Source: a virus
DNA: 38,061 bases
IMG/VR virus record: IMGVR_UViG_3300042291_000809
Location: 1-38,061 of that record
Reading direction: 5' to 3' (one strand)
A model generated the notes under the pieces. The model saw only the letters and a program-made list of their open reading frames with translations. It searched no databases and was not told where the DNA came from. Positions 22,597 to 30,083 of the stretch are shown in pieces (positions within the stretch are counted from its first letter, which is position 1; each line of letters starts with the position of its first letter). The position numbers and the translations under genes were made by a program.

Positions 22597-24879
22597 ATGG
22601 CATTTCCGTATTTAGCACCAATTAAAGGTTGGATGAAATCGGTTCTTGAAGAAAGAGAGCAACACCCAACCGATACTGCTCTTAAAATGCCGTGGATAAT
22701 ACTTACTTCCGGCGCAAAAGTAGTAAAAGCTTCACAACAATCAGAAAATGCGGAAAAAAAAGTAGAAACTTTAAAAAAAATAATAGGAGGTACTTCGGGC
22801 ACAACCGAATACTATGGGTGTATTATAAAAAATAATATAGATGTGGGATTAAACTACCAACAAAATGAAACAATAGTTGGTATTGATTTTAACGGAAAAC
22901 CCATAAAGGTTGAAGGTGAAACTAATAGAAGGACATCAACTCCTATTATAGAATCCGTTGATATTGATACTGATGGTGCTAATAATACTTTAAAAACTGC
23001 AACAGTTAGTGTTAGGTGTTTTACACTTAAACAGTTTGAAATGTTTGAATTGTTTTTTTGTAAACCAGGTATGAATGTATTATTGGAATATGGTGATAAT
23101 ACATTGGATAGAAAAAAATACGAACAATCCGGAAAAAATGAATTAAAATCATTTACAAAATCATCGGAAGCATTGATAGATAAGACGGATTATAACACAT
23201 TTGTTCAAACTTTTTCCGATTATTATAGGGTAAATACTAAATCTTTAAAAGATTATCTATCAAAAATTGAAAGAGCAAAGGGTACATATGATTTAGTTGC
23301 AGGAAAGATTACAGATTATAATTTTGCAATAGATAAAGATGGCACATATACCGTATCATTGGAAATTTCTCAAGGAAATCAGATGACACTTGCTATACCT
23401 ACAAACATATCAAATGATAAATCTAGTATTGCATCAAAATCAAAAGAAAAGGCAACTACTTTTGAACAATGGGTTTCACAACTTTCTGCAGATTTAAAAT
23501 TGGATAAATCGGTTTTAAAACTTGATAAAACTAAATGGGAGCATGATTTTTTTAATTGGAATAAATTAAATATTACAAAAAAAGATGAAACTGCAAATTC
23601 CGATCAATATGTTTCATTAAGGTTCATATTGAAAGAGTTAATGAATTATTCTATAATAGATGGTAATATTGATAAAAATACATTTGAGTTTACAATGCCA
23701 AAATATAAAATAGATGATGTTGATACTGAAATTATTCCAATACGAATTCATAAAGATATAATATCATCATCCGAAGATGTTTTATTTCCAAACAAAACAC
23801 TTCCAAAGTTTGTTGCAAAAATCAAACCATCAACCGCAGTAGATGCTAAACCACAAGATAATATTGAAATATCAAATATAACCGATGATGGTACTATAAA
23901 TGGGTATTCAGTAATAGAATCAAAAGTAGTTAAACTTGCAGTAGAAAACGGTACTTCAATAATAATAAATCCAACCAATGGCGATGAAAGGTGTGGAAAT
24001 GCTTTAAATATTTTTATAAAGTATAAAGTATTAGTTGAAATATGGAGAAAATCATATACGAGAGCAGATTTTTTAAATGGAATACTATCAGTTGTGAATT
24101 CAAACTCATATGGACTTTTTAGATTGATATATGCCCCACAAGCAGAAAGAAGTACTGCGACTGTAATAGATTTCAAATCAACAAATACAATACAAATTAC
24201 AGAGGAAAACTTATATAAATTTAAACCTACTACTATAAACTCAAATGTTAAAGATTTTACTTTTAATTTTGAAATGAGTAATTTGGTTGCAGGTAGAACG
24301 GTATTCAACTCACAGAGGTTTTTATCAAATTATGCTAAAACAGGAGCTAAAACCGAAGGAAAGGAAATACAATTATCGGCAGATGTTTATCAAAGTGTTG
24401 ATTACTCAATGTTTTCAAATGCGGATGGATTTTATTCTATAAATATGATTGACTTAGAAGCTATTAAAAAAACATTGCAAGAAGCGGTTGATACTAGCCA
24501 GATACAATCTAATACGGATACAAAAGCAGAAGAAAACGAAGCCGTAGATTTTACTGAAATAATTGAAGATAAATCTATTAAGTTCATACTACCATCCGGT
24601 ATTAAAACATTAGTATTTACTGATAGAGAATTGATAGTAAATAAATTGAAAATAAACGAAGAAGCGAGTGGTAATACCTTAACTCCAATAGATGTAACCA
24701 TCGCAATTGATGGTATAAGTGGATTTAGTTGTGGAGAATATTTTAACATAGTTGGTGTTCCGGAAATATATAATCAAATAGGAGTGTTTCAAATAACAAA
24801 CACAAAGCATAATATATCAAACGAAGGTTGGACAACCACACTAGAAGCAGGATTTAGAATAAATAAAAAGAACAAATAA
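22597..24879 (+). CDS. Baseplate hub protein (gp27-like, large)
   Basis: A 760-residue protein. An early segment TATVSVRCFTLKQFEMFELFFCKPGMNVLLEYGDN (about residues 127-161) resembles the hub-domain strand-helix-strand found in phage baseplate hubs. A middle KITDYNFAIDKDGTYTVSLEI continues the beta barrel, and the end GISGFSCGEYFNIVGVPEIYN, VFQITNTKHNISNEGWTTTLEAGF closely fits the last strand pair of gpD/gp27-type hubs ('F-x-V-T-x-V-x-H-x-I-x-x-x-G-W-T-T'). It is much longer than T4 gp27 (391 aa), with extra charged and Asn/Lys-rich inserts at about 240-340 and 600-660. A lysozyme or spike domain is not visible. It lies in the baseplate cluster and overlaps the next start by one base. Confidence 0.7.
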   Translation: MAFPYLAPIKGWMKSVLEEREQHPTDTALKMPWIILTSGAKVVKASQQSENAEKKVETLKKIIGGTSGTTEYYGCIIKNNIDVGLNYQQNETIVGIDFNGKPIKVEGETNRRTSTPIIESVDIDTDGANNTLKTATVSVRCFTLKQFEMFELFFCKPGMNVLLEYGDNTLDRKKYEQSGKNELKSFTKSSEALIDKTDYNTFVQTFSDYYRVNTKSLKDYLSKIERAKGTYDLVAGKITDYNFAIDKDGTYTVSLEISQGNQMTLAIPTNISNDKSSIASKSKEKATTFEQWVSQLSADLKLDKSVLKLDKTKWEHDFFNWNKLNITKKDETANSDQYVSLRFILKELMNYSIIDGNIDKNTFEFTMPKYKIDDVDTEIIPIRIHKDIISSSEDVLFPNKTLPKFVAKIKPSTAVDAKPQDNIEISNITDDGTINGYSVIESKVVKLAVENGTSIIINPTNGDERCGNALNIFIKYKVLVEIWRKSYTRADFLNGILSVVNSNSYGLFRLIYAPQAERSTATVIDFKSTNTIQITEENLYKFKPTTINSNVKDFTFNFEMSNLVAGRTVFNSQRFLSNYAKTGAKTEGKEIQLSADVYQSVDYSMFSNADGFYSINMIDLEAIKKTLQEAVDTSQIQSNTDTKAEENEAVDFTEIIEDKSIKFILPSGIKTLVFTDRELIVNKLKINEEASGNTLTPIDVTIAIDGISGFSCGEYFNIVGVPEIYNQIGVFQITNTKHNISNEGWTTTLEAGFRINKKNK

Positions 24880-25253
24880 TGTATAAGGATATAGCAAACA
24901 ATTTGGGATTATTCACAATACAAATACCACAAACAATAGTCCCATCACCAACTCCAAATGATTATGAAATTGGGTTTATACGAAGATATTTTTGTCAAAA
25001 AGCAAATGATGTAAATGGATTTGTTTTTGAAATATCAGTTGAAGTATATGATATATTGGGATCAAATGTATTTTGGAAAGTTGCAGATTTAAAATGGAGA
25101 ATAATTGGACCAATTGATACAGTATATAAGGATAACGGCGAGATAGAAGATGTTGGTGTTATAAAATCTAATAAATACGCATTACAAACTGCAGCATCTA
25201 CTGTAAAAAATATTGGATTATATTTACCAAATATTTTACAATTTTATAAATAA
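24879..25253 (+). CDS. Hypothetical baseplate-associated protein (124 aa)
   Basis: The start ATG shares its A with the hub stop (TAATG), so it is likely co-translated with the hub. The 124-residue product has a Pro-rich opening (IQIPQTIVPSPTPND), then a beta-strand pattern with Trp (VFWKVADLKWRIIGPIDTVY) and a helical end. I recognise no family. Gene order suggests a hub accessory or spike-tip-like piece, but no metal-binding HxH or PAAR motif is present. Confidence 0.65.
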   Translation: MYKDIANNLGLFTIQIPQTIVPSPTPNDYEIGFIRRYFCQKANDVNGFVFEISVEVYDILGSNVFWKVADLKWRIIGPIDTVYKDNGEIEDVGVIKSNKYALQTAASTVKNIGLYLPNILQFYK

Positions 25254-25267
25254 TATATATATATATA
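25254..25267 (+). repeat. (TA)7 dinucleotide run in the spacer before the oxygenase gene
   Basis: Seven consecutive TA units start right after the stop codon at 25253 and end 13 nt before ATG 25281. The run could act as a low-complexity promoter region; nothing more specific is visible. Confidence 0.6.
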
Positions 25268-25280
25268 AAACAAATTAGTT

Positions 25281-26057
25281 ATGAAAGAATACAAACATTT
25301 ATCCGTTGAGGAAAGACAACAAATGACCTTTGATTGGAGATACAGGGGGTTCACTGTACTAGAATTACTAACAGAAGATGAAGTTGATGAAATCAATGAA
25401 GAATTGAATAAATTGAGGTTAGAAAGAAATGCAAACGAACCAGAAAAATGGACAGAATTTGAACCATTTATGTACCCGCATAAACTCTCTGCAAAATTAG
25501 AAAAACTATTCGTACATCCAAAAATGATTGAAGCGTGTGAATATCTAATGGATTCGGACATAGTTGGTATGCAAACGTGGGCATATTACAAACCAAAAGG
25601 TGAATTAGGAAGAGACCAACATCAAAACGCATTTTATACAGGATGTGGACATAATGAAATCATTAACACTGCCTTAGCATTAGATAATCACGACCCTGAA
25701 AATGGGGCAGTGTGGAATTACGAAGGTTCTCACCGATTGAATACATTACCTATTGAAGATAATGAAGAACGTAAAGCAACAAATACCGGTAATTGGAGAA
25801 GTGAGAGAGGTAAAAGTTGTGTTATGCCAGAAGGACATGATTTCAAAAAAATTGAAGGATATTTAAGAAAAGGACAAGTAGCATTATTACATTCGCACGT
25901 AGTACACGGATCAGAGCCAAACAGAGATACTACACGAATGAGAAGAAACTTTTTGAGTGGGTATTTAAAAAAAGGAGCGTATTTTAATCCAGGTACTCAA
26001 ATGAAAAGAGAGGTAATTAATATTTATGAATTAAAAACAAAACATTGGGGAGAATAA
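25281..26057 (+). CDS. PhyH-like 2-oxoglutarate/Fe(II) dioxygenase
   Basis: A 258-residue protein with the phytanoyl-CoA dioxygenase (PhyH) layout: an N-terminal helix YRGFTVLELLTEDEVDEINEEL; GRDQHQNAFY with His114; LALDNHDPENGAVWNYEGSH (the N-G-x-x-x-x-x-x-G-S-H segment); and LHSHVVHGSEPN with the distal His209, then TRMRRNF with Arg219-Arg222 for 2-oxoglutarate. The usual HxD metal motif reads His114-Gln-Asn116, so the carboxylate ligand is an Asn. That may lower or change iron binding. The gene sits after the baseplate genes and before a polymerase. Possible substrates are a nucleotide, a lipid-like metabolite or a protein; none can be read from sequence. Phages do carry such auxiliary oxygenases. 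Confidence 0.8.
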   Translation: MKEYKHLSVEERQQMTFDWRYRGFTVLELLTEDEVDEINEELNKLRLERNANEPEKWTEFEPFMYPHKLSAKLEKLFVHPKMIEACEYLMDSDIVGMQTWAYYKPKGELGRDQHQNAFYTGCGHNEIINTALALDNHDPENGAVWNYEGSHRLNTLPIEDNEERKATNTGNWRSERGKSCVMPEGHDFKKIEGYLRKGQVALLHSHVVHGSEPNRDTTRMRRNFLSGYLKKGAYFNPGTQMKREVINIYELKTKHWGE

Positions 26058-26058
26058 T

Positions 26059-26089
26059 TTTGTAATATCAATTTTTTTTTGTATATTTG
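26059..26089 (+). promoter_or_regulatory. Bacteroidetes-type promoter (TTTG-N19-TATATTTG)
   Basis: TTTG at 26059-26062, a 19-nt spacer, and TATATTTG at 26082-26089. The ATG at 26096 is 6 nt after the -7 box, so the predicted +1 falls at or beside the start codon. Confidence 0.8.
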
Positions 26090-26095
26090 AACTAT

Positions 26096-27355
26096 ATGTT
26101 CATTATAGAGAAAGAAGAAGATGTTAAATTAATTAACCCAATTGATACTACGCTGGTAATCCCAATTTGGAGTTCTAACATCGGACACGAATTGGGATTT
26201 CCTATTTCTTTTGTATACATACGTACCAAAGATACTGAATATATTTTAAATTTCCAACACATCGATGCAAATAGAGTTAAACCCTTTAATATCAGTGAGT
26301 TATGTAATGAGAATACATTAGTATTGGGAAATCGTTATATAGGTACTAACGGATACGACTACGAGTATATCTACTTCGAACACTACGGAATTACCTTTTC
26401 ACCTAAAGAGTTCTTTAGAGAGGTTTATAATGGGTACAGAACAAACTACGCAGAATTGAATGATTGCATACCTTTAATGAAATGGTACAGTGTATTAAAA
26501 ACTATACCATTGATAGATGATATAAAAAGTTGGTATAGAAGGTATTCACATTCAATAACACAGTTAGGAAGAATCGAAGGGGCGGGGGTTCGGGTCGAAG
26601 AAGCAAAATTTATTGATAGTTTTAATTTCCCGCAGCAGTACATCCACAACGGTTTGGTGTATACAAAGTACAATCCATACACCACTACATCTCGTCCATC
26701 CAACCACCACTTAAATGTAAACTGGTCTGCGTTAAATAAATCCGATGGTATCCGCTCCTCCATCATATCCCGTTTTGAGGGAGGTACATTAATTCAATTT
26801 GATTATGAATCATACCACATTCGTTTAATTGCGGGGTTAATAGGTTATGAATTTCCAAAAGGAGAAACTGCCCACCAACACCTCGCAAACCTTTACGGTA
26901 CGGATTATGAAACTGCCAAAGGGCTAACATTTCGGTATCTATATGGGGGTTTAGATGAGTTGGCGAGGGGGATACCATTTTTTCAAAAGGTAGAAGTGTA
27001 TATTAGTGAGATATACCAAAAGTTTGTAATTTCGGGTTGTTTAACGACTCCTCTATATAAGAGAGAAATACACCACTCAAAAATTGAAAACCCGACTGAA
27101 CAAAAAGTATTTAATTACCTATTACAGGCATTAGAAACTGAAATTAATTACTTAAAGATTGAAGATATCCTAAACACTTTGGTAGGGAAACGGTCAAAAT
27201 TGATATTATACACCTATGATGCATTTCTTATAGATACTCATCCCGAAGAGAGAGATTGGGTGTTAAGTGAATTACCAATTGGAATGGAAAGGGGTGGGTT
27301 TCCAATACGTTCTTATGAAGGAATTAATTATGATAATTTGAAAGTAATTAAATAA
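26096..27355 (+). CDS. Short, divergent family A DNA polymerase
   Basis: I start at ATG 26096 (419 aa) rather than the TTG at 26087, which lies inside the -7 promoter box. The C-terminal half is a PolA palm/fingers: TTTSRPSNHHLNVNW (T-G-R-L-S..N-L-Q-N region); motif A Asp236-Tyr-Glu-Ser-Tyr-His-Ile-Arg; motif B with Lys275, Phe279, Tyr283-Gly284 (AKGLTFRYLYGG); and motif C Tyr-Asp375-Ala (YTYDAFLID). Both catalytic Asp residues are present, but the motif A Glu (steric gate) is His, the motif C Glu is Ala, and the Arg four residues before Lys275 is Tyr. The N-terminal ~160 residues could be a reduced exonuclease-like domain; no DxE motif stands out. Its role could be replication, primer synthesis or gap repair. 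T4 itself uses a family B polymerase. It has its own host-type promoter. Confidence 0.85.
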   Translation: MFIIEKEEDVKLINPIDTTLVIPIWSSNIGHELGFPISFVYIRTKDTEYILNFQHIDANRVKPFNISELCNENTLVLGNRYIGTNGYDYEYIYFEHYGITFSPKEFFREVYNGYRTNYAELNDCIPLMKWYSVLKTIPLIDDIKSWYRRYSHSITQLGRIEGAGVRVEEAKFIDSFNFPQQYIHNGLVYTKYNPYTTTSRPSNHHLNVNWSALNKSDGIRSSIISRFEGGTLIQFDYESYHIRLIAGLIGYEFPKGETAHQHLANLYGTDYETAKGLTFRYLYGGLDELARGIPFFQKVEVYISEIYQKFVISGCLTTPLYKREIHHSKIENPTEQKVFNYLLQALETEINYLKIEDILNTLVGKRSKLILYTYDAFLIDTHPEERDWVLSELPIGMERGGFPIRSYEGINYDNLKVIK

Positions 27356-27362
27356 AAATATA

Positions 27363-27370
27363 TATTTATA
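27363..27370 (+). promoter_or_regulatory. Putative late promoter element TATTTATA before the 27396-32234 operon
   Basis: TATTTATA lies 25 nt before ATG 27396. It is the only candidate promoter for the four-gene block, implying late expression. Confidence 0.6.
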
Positions 27371-27395
27371 CAGGATAAACACGCAATTACCAACA

Positions 27396-27797
27396 ATGAT
27401 AAAGTTAAAAGATATACTAAACGAGAGTGTTATGAGTGTATCGGATTTAGATGATACATTGGAACAATATAGAAAGGATACTAATTGGACAGATTGGTAT
27501 ATGAGTGGAGGATGTTATACATTTGCTGATGCACTAAATAAGTATTTAGAAAATAGGGGTAAGTATATAGCTATAATAGAGCCGGAAACAAAAGCTATGG
27601 TTCATGTTTGTATTTTGTATAACGGAAAATATTGTGATTATAACGGATGTAGAAGTAAAAACGATATACTATCCGATATCACTATAAACGGAACTCCTAT
27701 ATGGAAAAATATAAGTAGGTCACAAATAACATCTGAATATAATTTTGATAATAGTGAAGTAAACTCAATACTAAAAAATTTAAGTAAAATAAAATAA
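27396..27797 (+). CDS. Hypothetical protein with MIKLKDILNE N-terminal tag (133 aa)
   Basis: A 133-residue protein. The first ten residues MIKLKDILNE are almost identical to those of the next two genes and end in L-N-E, the T4 prohead-protease type [L/I]-x-E site, followed by Ser-Val. The rest is a small alpha/beta protein with Cys in GGCYTFADALNKYLENRG and YDYNGCRSKND-like segments (Cys near residues 40, 73, 83 and 88). GGCYTFADAL followed by a MVHVCI strand recalls small Cys/His-containing hydrolase folds, but I cannot assign one. The stop overlaps the next start (TAATG). It is a candidate virion-internal protein. Confidence 0.65.
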   Translation: MIKLKDILNESVMSVSDLDDTLEQYRKDTNWTDWYMSGGCYTFADALNKYLENRGKYIAIIEPETKAMVHVCILYNGKYCDYNGCRSKNDILSDITINGTPIWKNISRSQITSEYNFDNSEVNSILKNLSKIK

Positions 27798-29131
27798 TGA
27801 TAAAGTTAAAAGATTTATTAAACGAAGTAAAATTCAAATCACCGGATTATATTATTAGTACAACCCCCGCATCTAGTTTACCGCAACAAAAATTAGGTCA
27901 TGCAGATGTAATGATTGGTTTAAAATTAGCAGAAAAACTTAAAAACTATACATTACATGTTAGACACTATAAATTAGTACACGCCGATGGAAAAGTAGCG
28001 TTAAAACTAACACCAGAAGGCAAGACCGCAGTAAGAGTAAGAACTGAAGATGACCCAAAATACTTACAATTGATACAAAAGACAGTTAATGATGTTGTAG
28101 CGGATTATGTAAGTAAACTAAAAGAATCAGTAAACGAAGCATTAGACCCTAAAGCAGAAAAATTCTTAGATGCTATTCAGGTTAATGATAGAAGTATAAA
28201 GGATTTAAAAAATATTACTGTCGATGCAACCCCACAAGGTAATTGGTCAGTTTATTACAAAGGTAAACGTATGTTTACTCTTAATGGTAAGATGTTAGAT
28301 GATAAAACTATTATGAAATATGGTTTAGAACATATGGATGAGAGTTTATCGGAGGGAAAGAAAATTCAAAGGCCAGTAAATCGTTGGTTAGAATTAAAAA
28401 ATGATGAATCAATGCATGCTAATAAGAAGTTAGCAACTGGTTTGAGAGAATTAAAATATCAATTCAAAGAATCAGTAAACGAAGCGGCACCCCTCTACAA
28501 AGATTGGGATGAATTTGTAAACCCACACTATATTTTAGTAACATTAAAAAATGGTAAAAAACTAAAAATAGAGAAAAAAAATGTTAAAGGTGGTACAAAT
28601 GTATATCACGCAATTTTAAAAGCTTTTAATGATAATAACCATAACATAACTAACAGAGTTGTAAGTGGAATGATTGATAGATTAGGTGCATCCGTAAACG
28701 AAACTACACTAAACGAAGATAAAGTTTATATTGATTTTCTAAATAAGAAAAAGGGATTTAAGCAAGATAGGATTAAATTTAATTCATACGAAGATGCCGT
28801 AAAATGGGCAAAGAAGAATTTTGACAAGTTTAATCCCGATATGATTAAATACGAATCAGTAAATGAAGCTCAAGCAAAGTATGATGTATATCACAATTCA
28901 TATACATCGGCAATTCAATCAGCTAAAGAGTATGCAGAGAAACAAGGATATACTATTAACGATGATGATTCATTCACAAAAATAGGATTAGGACCGCGTA
29001 AACCATCGGAAGGTAAGACTAATAGATTTAGTATTGAATTATCTAAAGATGGTAAGGTTCAACGAAAAATGCTACAAATCCAAGTATATGGTATGAGAAA
29101 CAAATACGAATTAAACTGCTATATAGGATAA
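27797..29131 (+). CDS. Hypothetical multidomain protein with MIKLKDLLNE tag and ESVNEA linkers (444 aa)
   Basis: The N-terminal tag MIKLKDLLNE is shared with both neighbours. The body is divided by recurring ESVNEA-like linkers at residues 109-115, 224-230, 299-302 (ASVNET) and 353-358, each followed by a different folded-looking segment. The first two linkers share an exact 20-nt repeat (28121-28140 and 28466-28485). Additional L-x-E sites occur at SLSEGKK and TTLNEDK. Segments such as YILVTLKNGKKLKIEKKNVKGG look beta; others are Lys-rich helix. This reads as several small modules strung on processable linkers, like a polyprotein of packaged proteins. No catalytic motif is recognised. Confidence 0.7.
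   Translation: MIKLKDLLNEVKFKSPDYIISTTPASSLPQQKLGHADVMIGLKLAEKLKNYTLHVRHYKLVHADGKVALKLTPEGKTAVRVRTEDDPKYLQLIQKTVNDVVADYVSKLKESVNEALDPKAEKFLDAIQVNDRSIKDLKNITVDATPQGNWSVYYKGKRMFTLNGKMLDDKTIMKYGLEHMDESLSEGKKIQRPVNRWLELKNDESMHANKKLATGLRELKYQFKESVNEAAPLYKDWDEFVNPHYILVTLKNGKKLKIEKKNVKGGTNVYHAILKAFNDNNHNITNRVVSGMIDRLGASVNETTLNEDKVYIDFLNKKKGFKQDRIKFNSYEDAVKWAKKNFDKFNPDMIKYESVNEAQAKYDVYHNSYTSAIQSAKEYAEKQGYTINDDDSFTKIGLGPRKPSEGKTNRFSIELSKDGKVQRKMLQIQVYGMRNKYELNCYIG
28121..28870 (+). repeat. Dispersed ESVNEA-coding repeat (four copies) in the 444-aa gene
   Basis: Copies lie at 28121-28140, 28466-28485 (identical 20 nt), about 28688-28702 (diverged) and 28853-28869. They encode K/Y-E-S-V-N-E-A or A-S-V-N-E-T. 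The spacing is irregular (345, about 222 and about 165 nt). Confidence 0.8.
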
Positions 29132-29135
29132 TATT

Positions 29136-30074
29136 ATGATAAAACTGAAAGATTTAATTAAAGAAATCGAATTTTCTACACAGAAAGCATTTGATACATA
29201 CAGTAAGGCTCATAAATTAAGACCTGATACGAAAGTGAAAGTTGCAGGTAAAAACACTACCGCAGGTGCGGCATCGCAAGTAAAAGGTACATCTGTATTT
29301 GGTAAAGCAGGTGGAGCATCTGCTAAACCTGATGGTATGGATACAGTTAATGCAATCGCAGCTAGGACTGGTATAAGAACAACTGCAGTGGCAGGTTGGG
29401 CAGATACAAATGGTGTAAATTTGGCTTCTATTTCAAAAGATTTAAAATCTAAAAAGTTAAAACCAATGGATTTAATGACCGCAATTAGTGGTAATCCTGG
29501 TAACAAATACGCTAAAGATATAATCGCAAAGTATTCCCAAAGTGGTGGAAGTAAATCAGAACCACAAAATGAACCCACTTCTAAACCAAAAGAAGCTAGA
29601 AAAGGCAATCCATCAGTAAATAAAGATGCTAAGAAAAATGCAGAAAAATTTGGTATTACTCCAGAAAAATTAGGTAAAGAAGAATATCCAAAAACAATGT
29701 TAAAAGCCGCAGTTGAAGCTCTAACTGATGCTAATTTTCACGATGAAGCAAGGGAATTGATATCAAAGATTGAGGGAAAGCCTGAATGGGCTAAAAAGGT
29801 AAATTATCCATCAATGGATGACCCAAAGTATAAAGAAAAAATGACGGATATAAGAACAAATGGAGTAGATAGTTCAGAATATTGGGATTCTGATGATAAT
29901 ACTCGTGATTATGGTACTAGTGTATCGCAAAAATCGGGTTGGAATGGAACAGATGCAGCAGATGGTATTGCATTCACTTTAAGAATGAATGGATTTCATA
30001 AACAAGCTGATATGATTCAATCCGTATTTGATGCGCAACCATCGACTAAACTATCGTCAGTGTTACCTAAATAA
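29136..30074 (+). CDS. Hypothetical protein with MIKLKDLIKE tag (312 aa)
   Basis: A 312-residue protein beginning MIKLKDLIKE-IEF, the third member of the tagged series; the tag ends in I-K-E. After it comes a basic Ala/Gly/Lys-rich region (KVAGKNTTAGAASQVKG) and a helical piece DTVNAIAARTGIRTTAVAGW. A Pro/Lys/Ser-rich hinge lies near residues 147-165. The C-terminal domain is more acidic and ends HKQADMIQSVFDAQPSTKLSSVL. The basic N-terminal half would suit a DNA-associated internal capsid protein. No family is recognised. Confidence 0.65.
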   Translation: MIKLKDLIKEIEFSTQKAFDTYSKAHKLRPDTKVKVAGKNTTAGAASQVKGTSVFGKAGGASAKPDGMDTVNAIAARTGIRTTAVAGWADTNGVNLASISKDLKSKKLKPMDLMTAISGNPGNKYAKDIIAKYSQSGGSKSEPQNEPTSKPKEARKGNPSVNKDAKKNAEKFGITPEKLGKEEYPKTMLKAAVEALTDANFHDEARELISKIEGKPEWAKKVNYPSMDDPKYKEKMTDIRTNGVDSSEYWDSDDNTRDYGTSVSQKSGWNGTDAADGIAFTLRMNGFHKQADMIQSVFDAQPSTKLSSVLPK

Positions 30075-30083
30075 TAAAAACAA

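Noticed and set aside
11890-24450. T4-type late promoters TATAAATA on the + strand (for example near 11893 and 24438)
   Set aside because: The copies I found are inside genes and not placed upstream of start codons. The reverse-complement form is the one in intergenic gaps.
26087-26095. TTG start for the polymerase gene
   Set aside because: It falls inside the -7 box TATATTTG, so it would lie upstream of the predicted transcript start. ATG 26096 is better.
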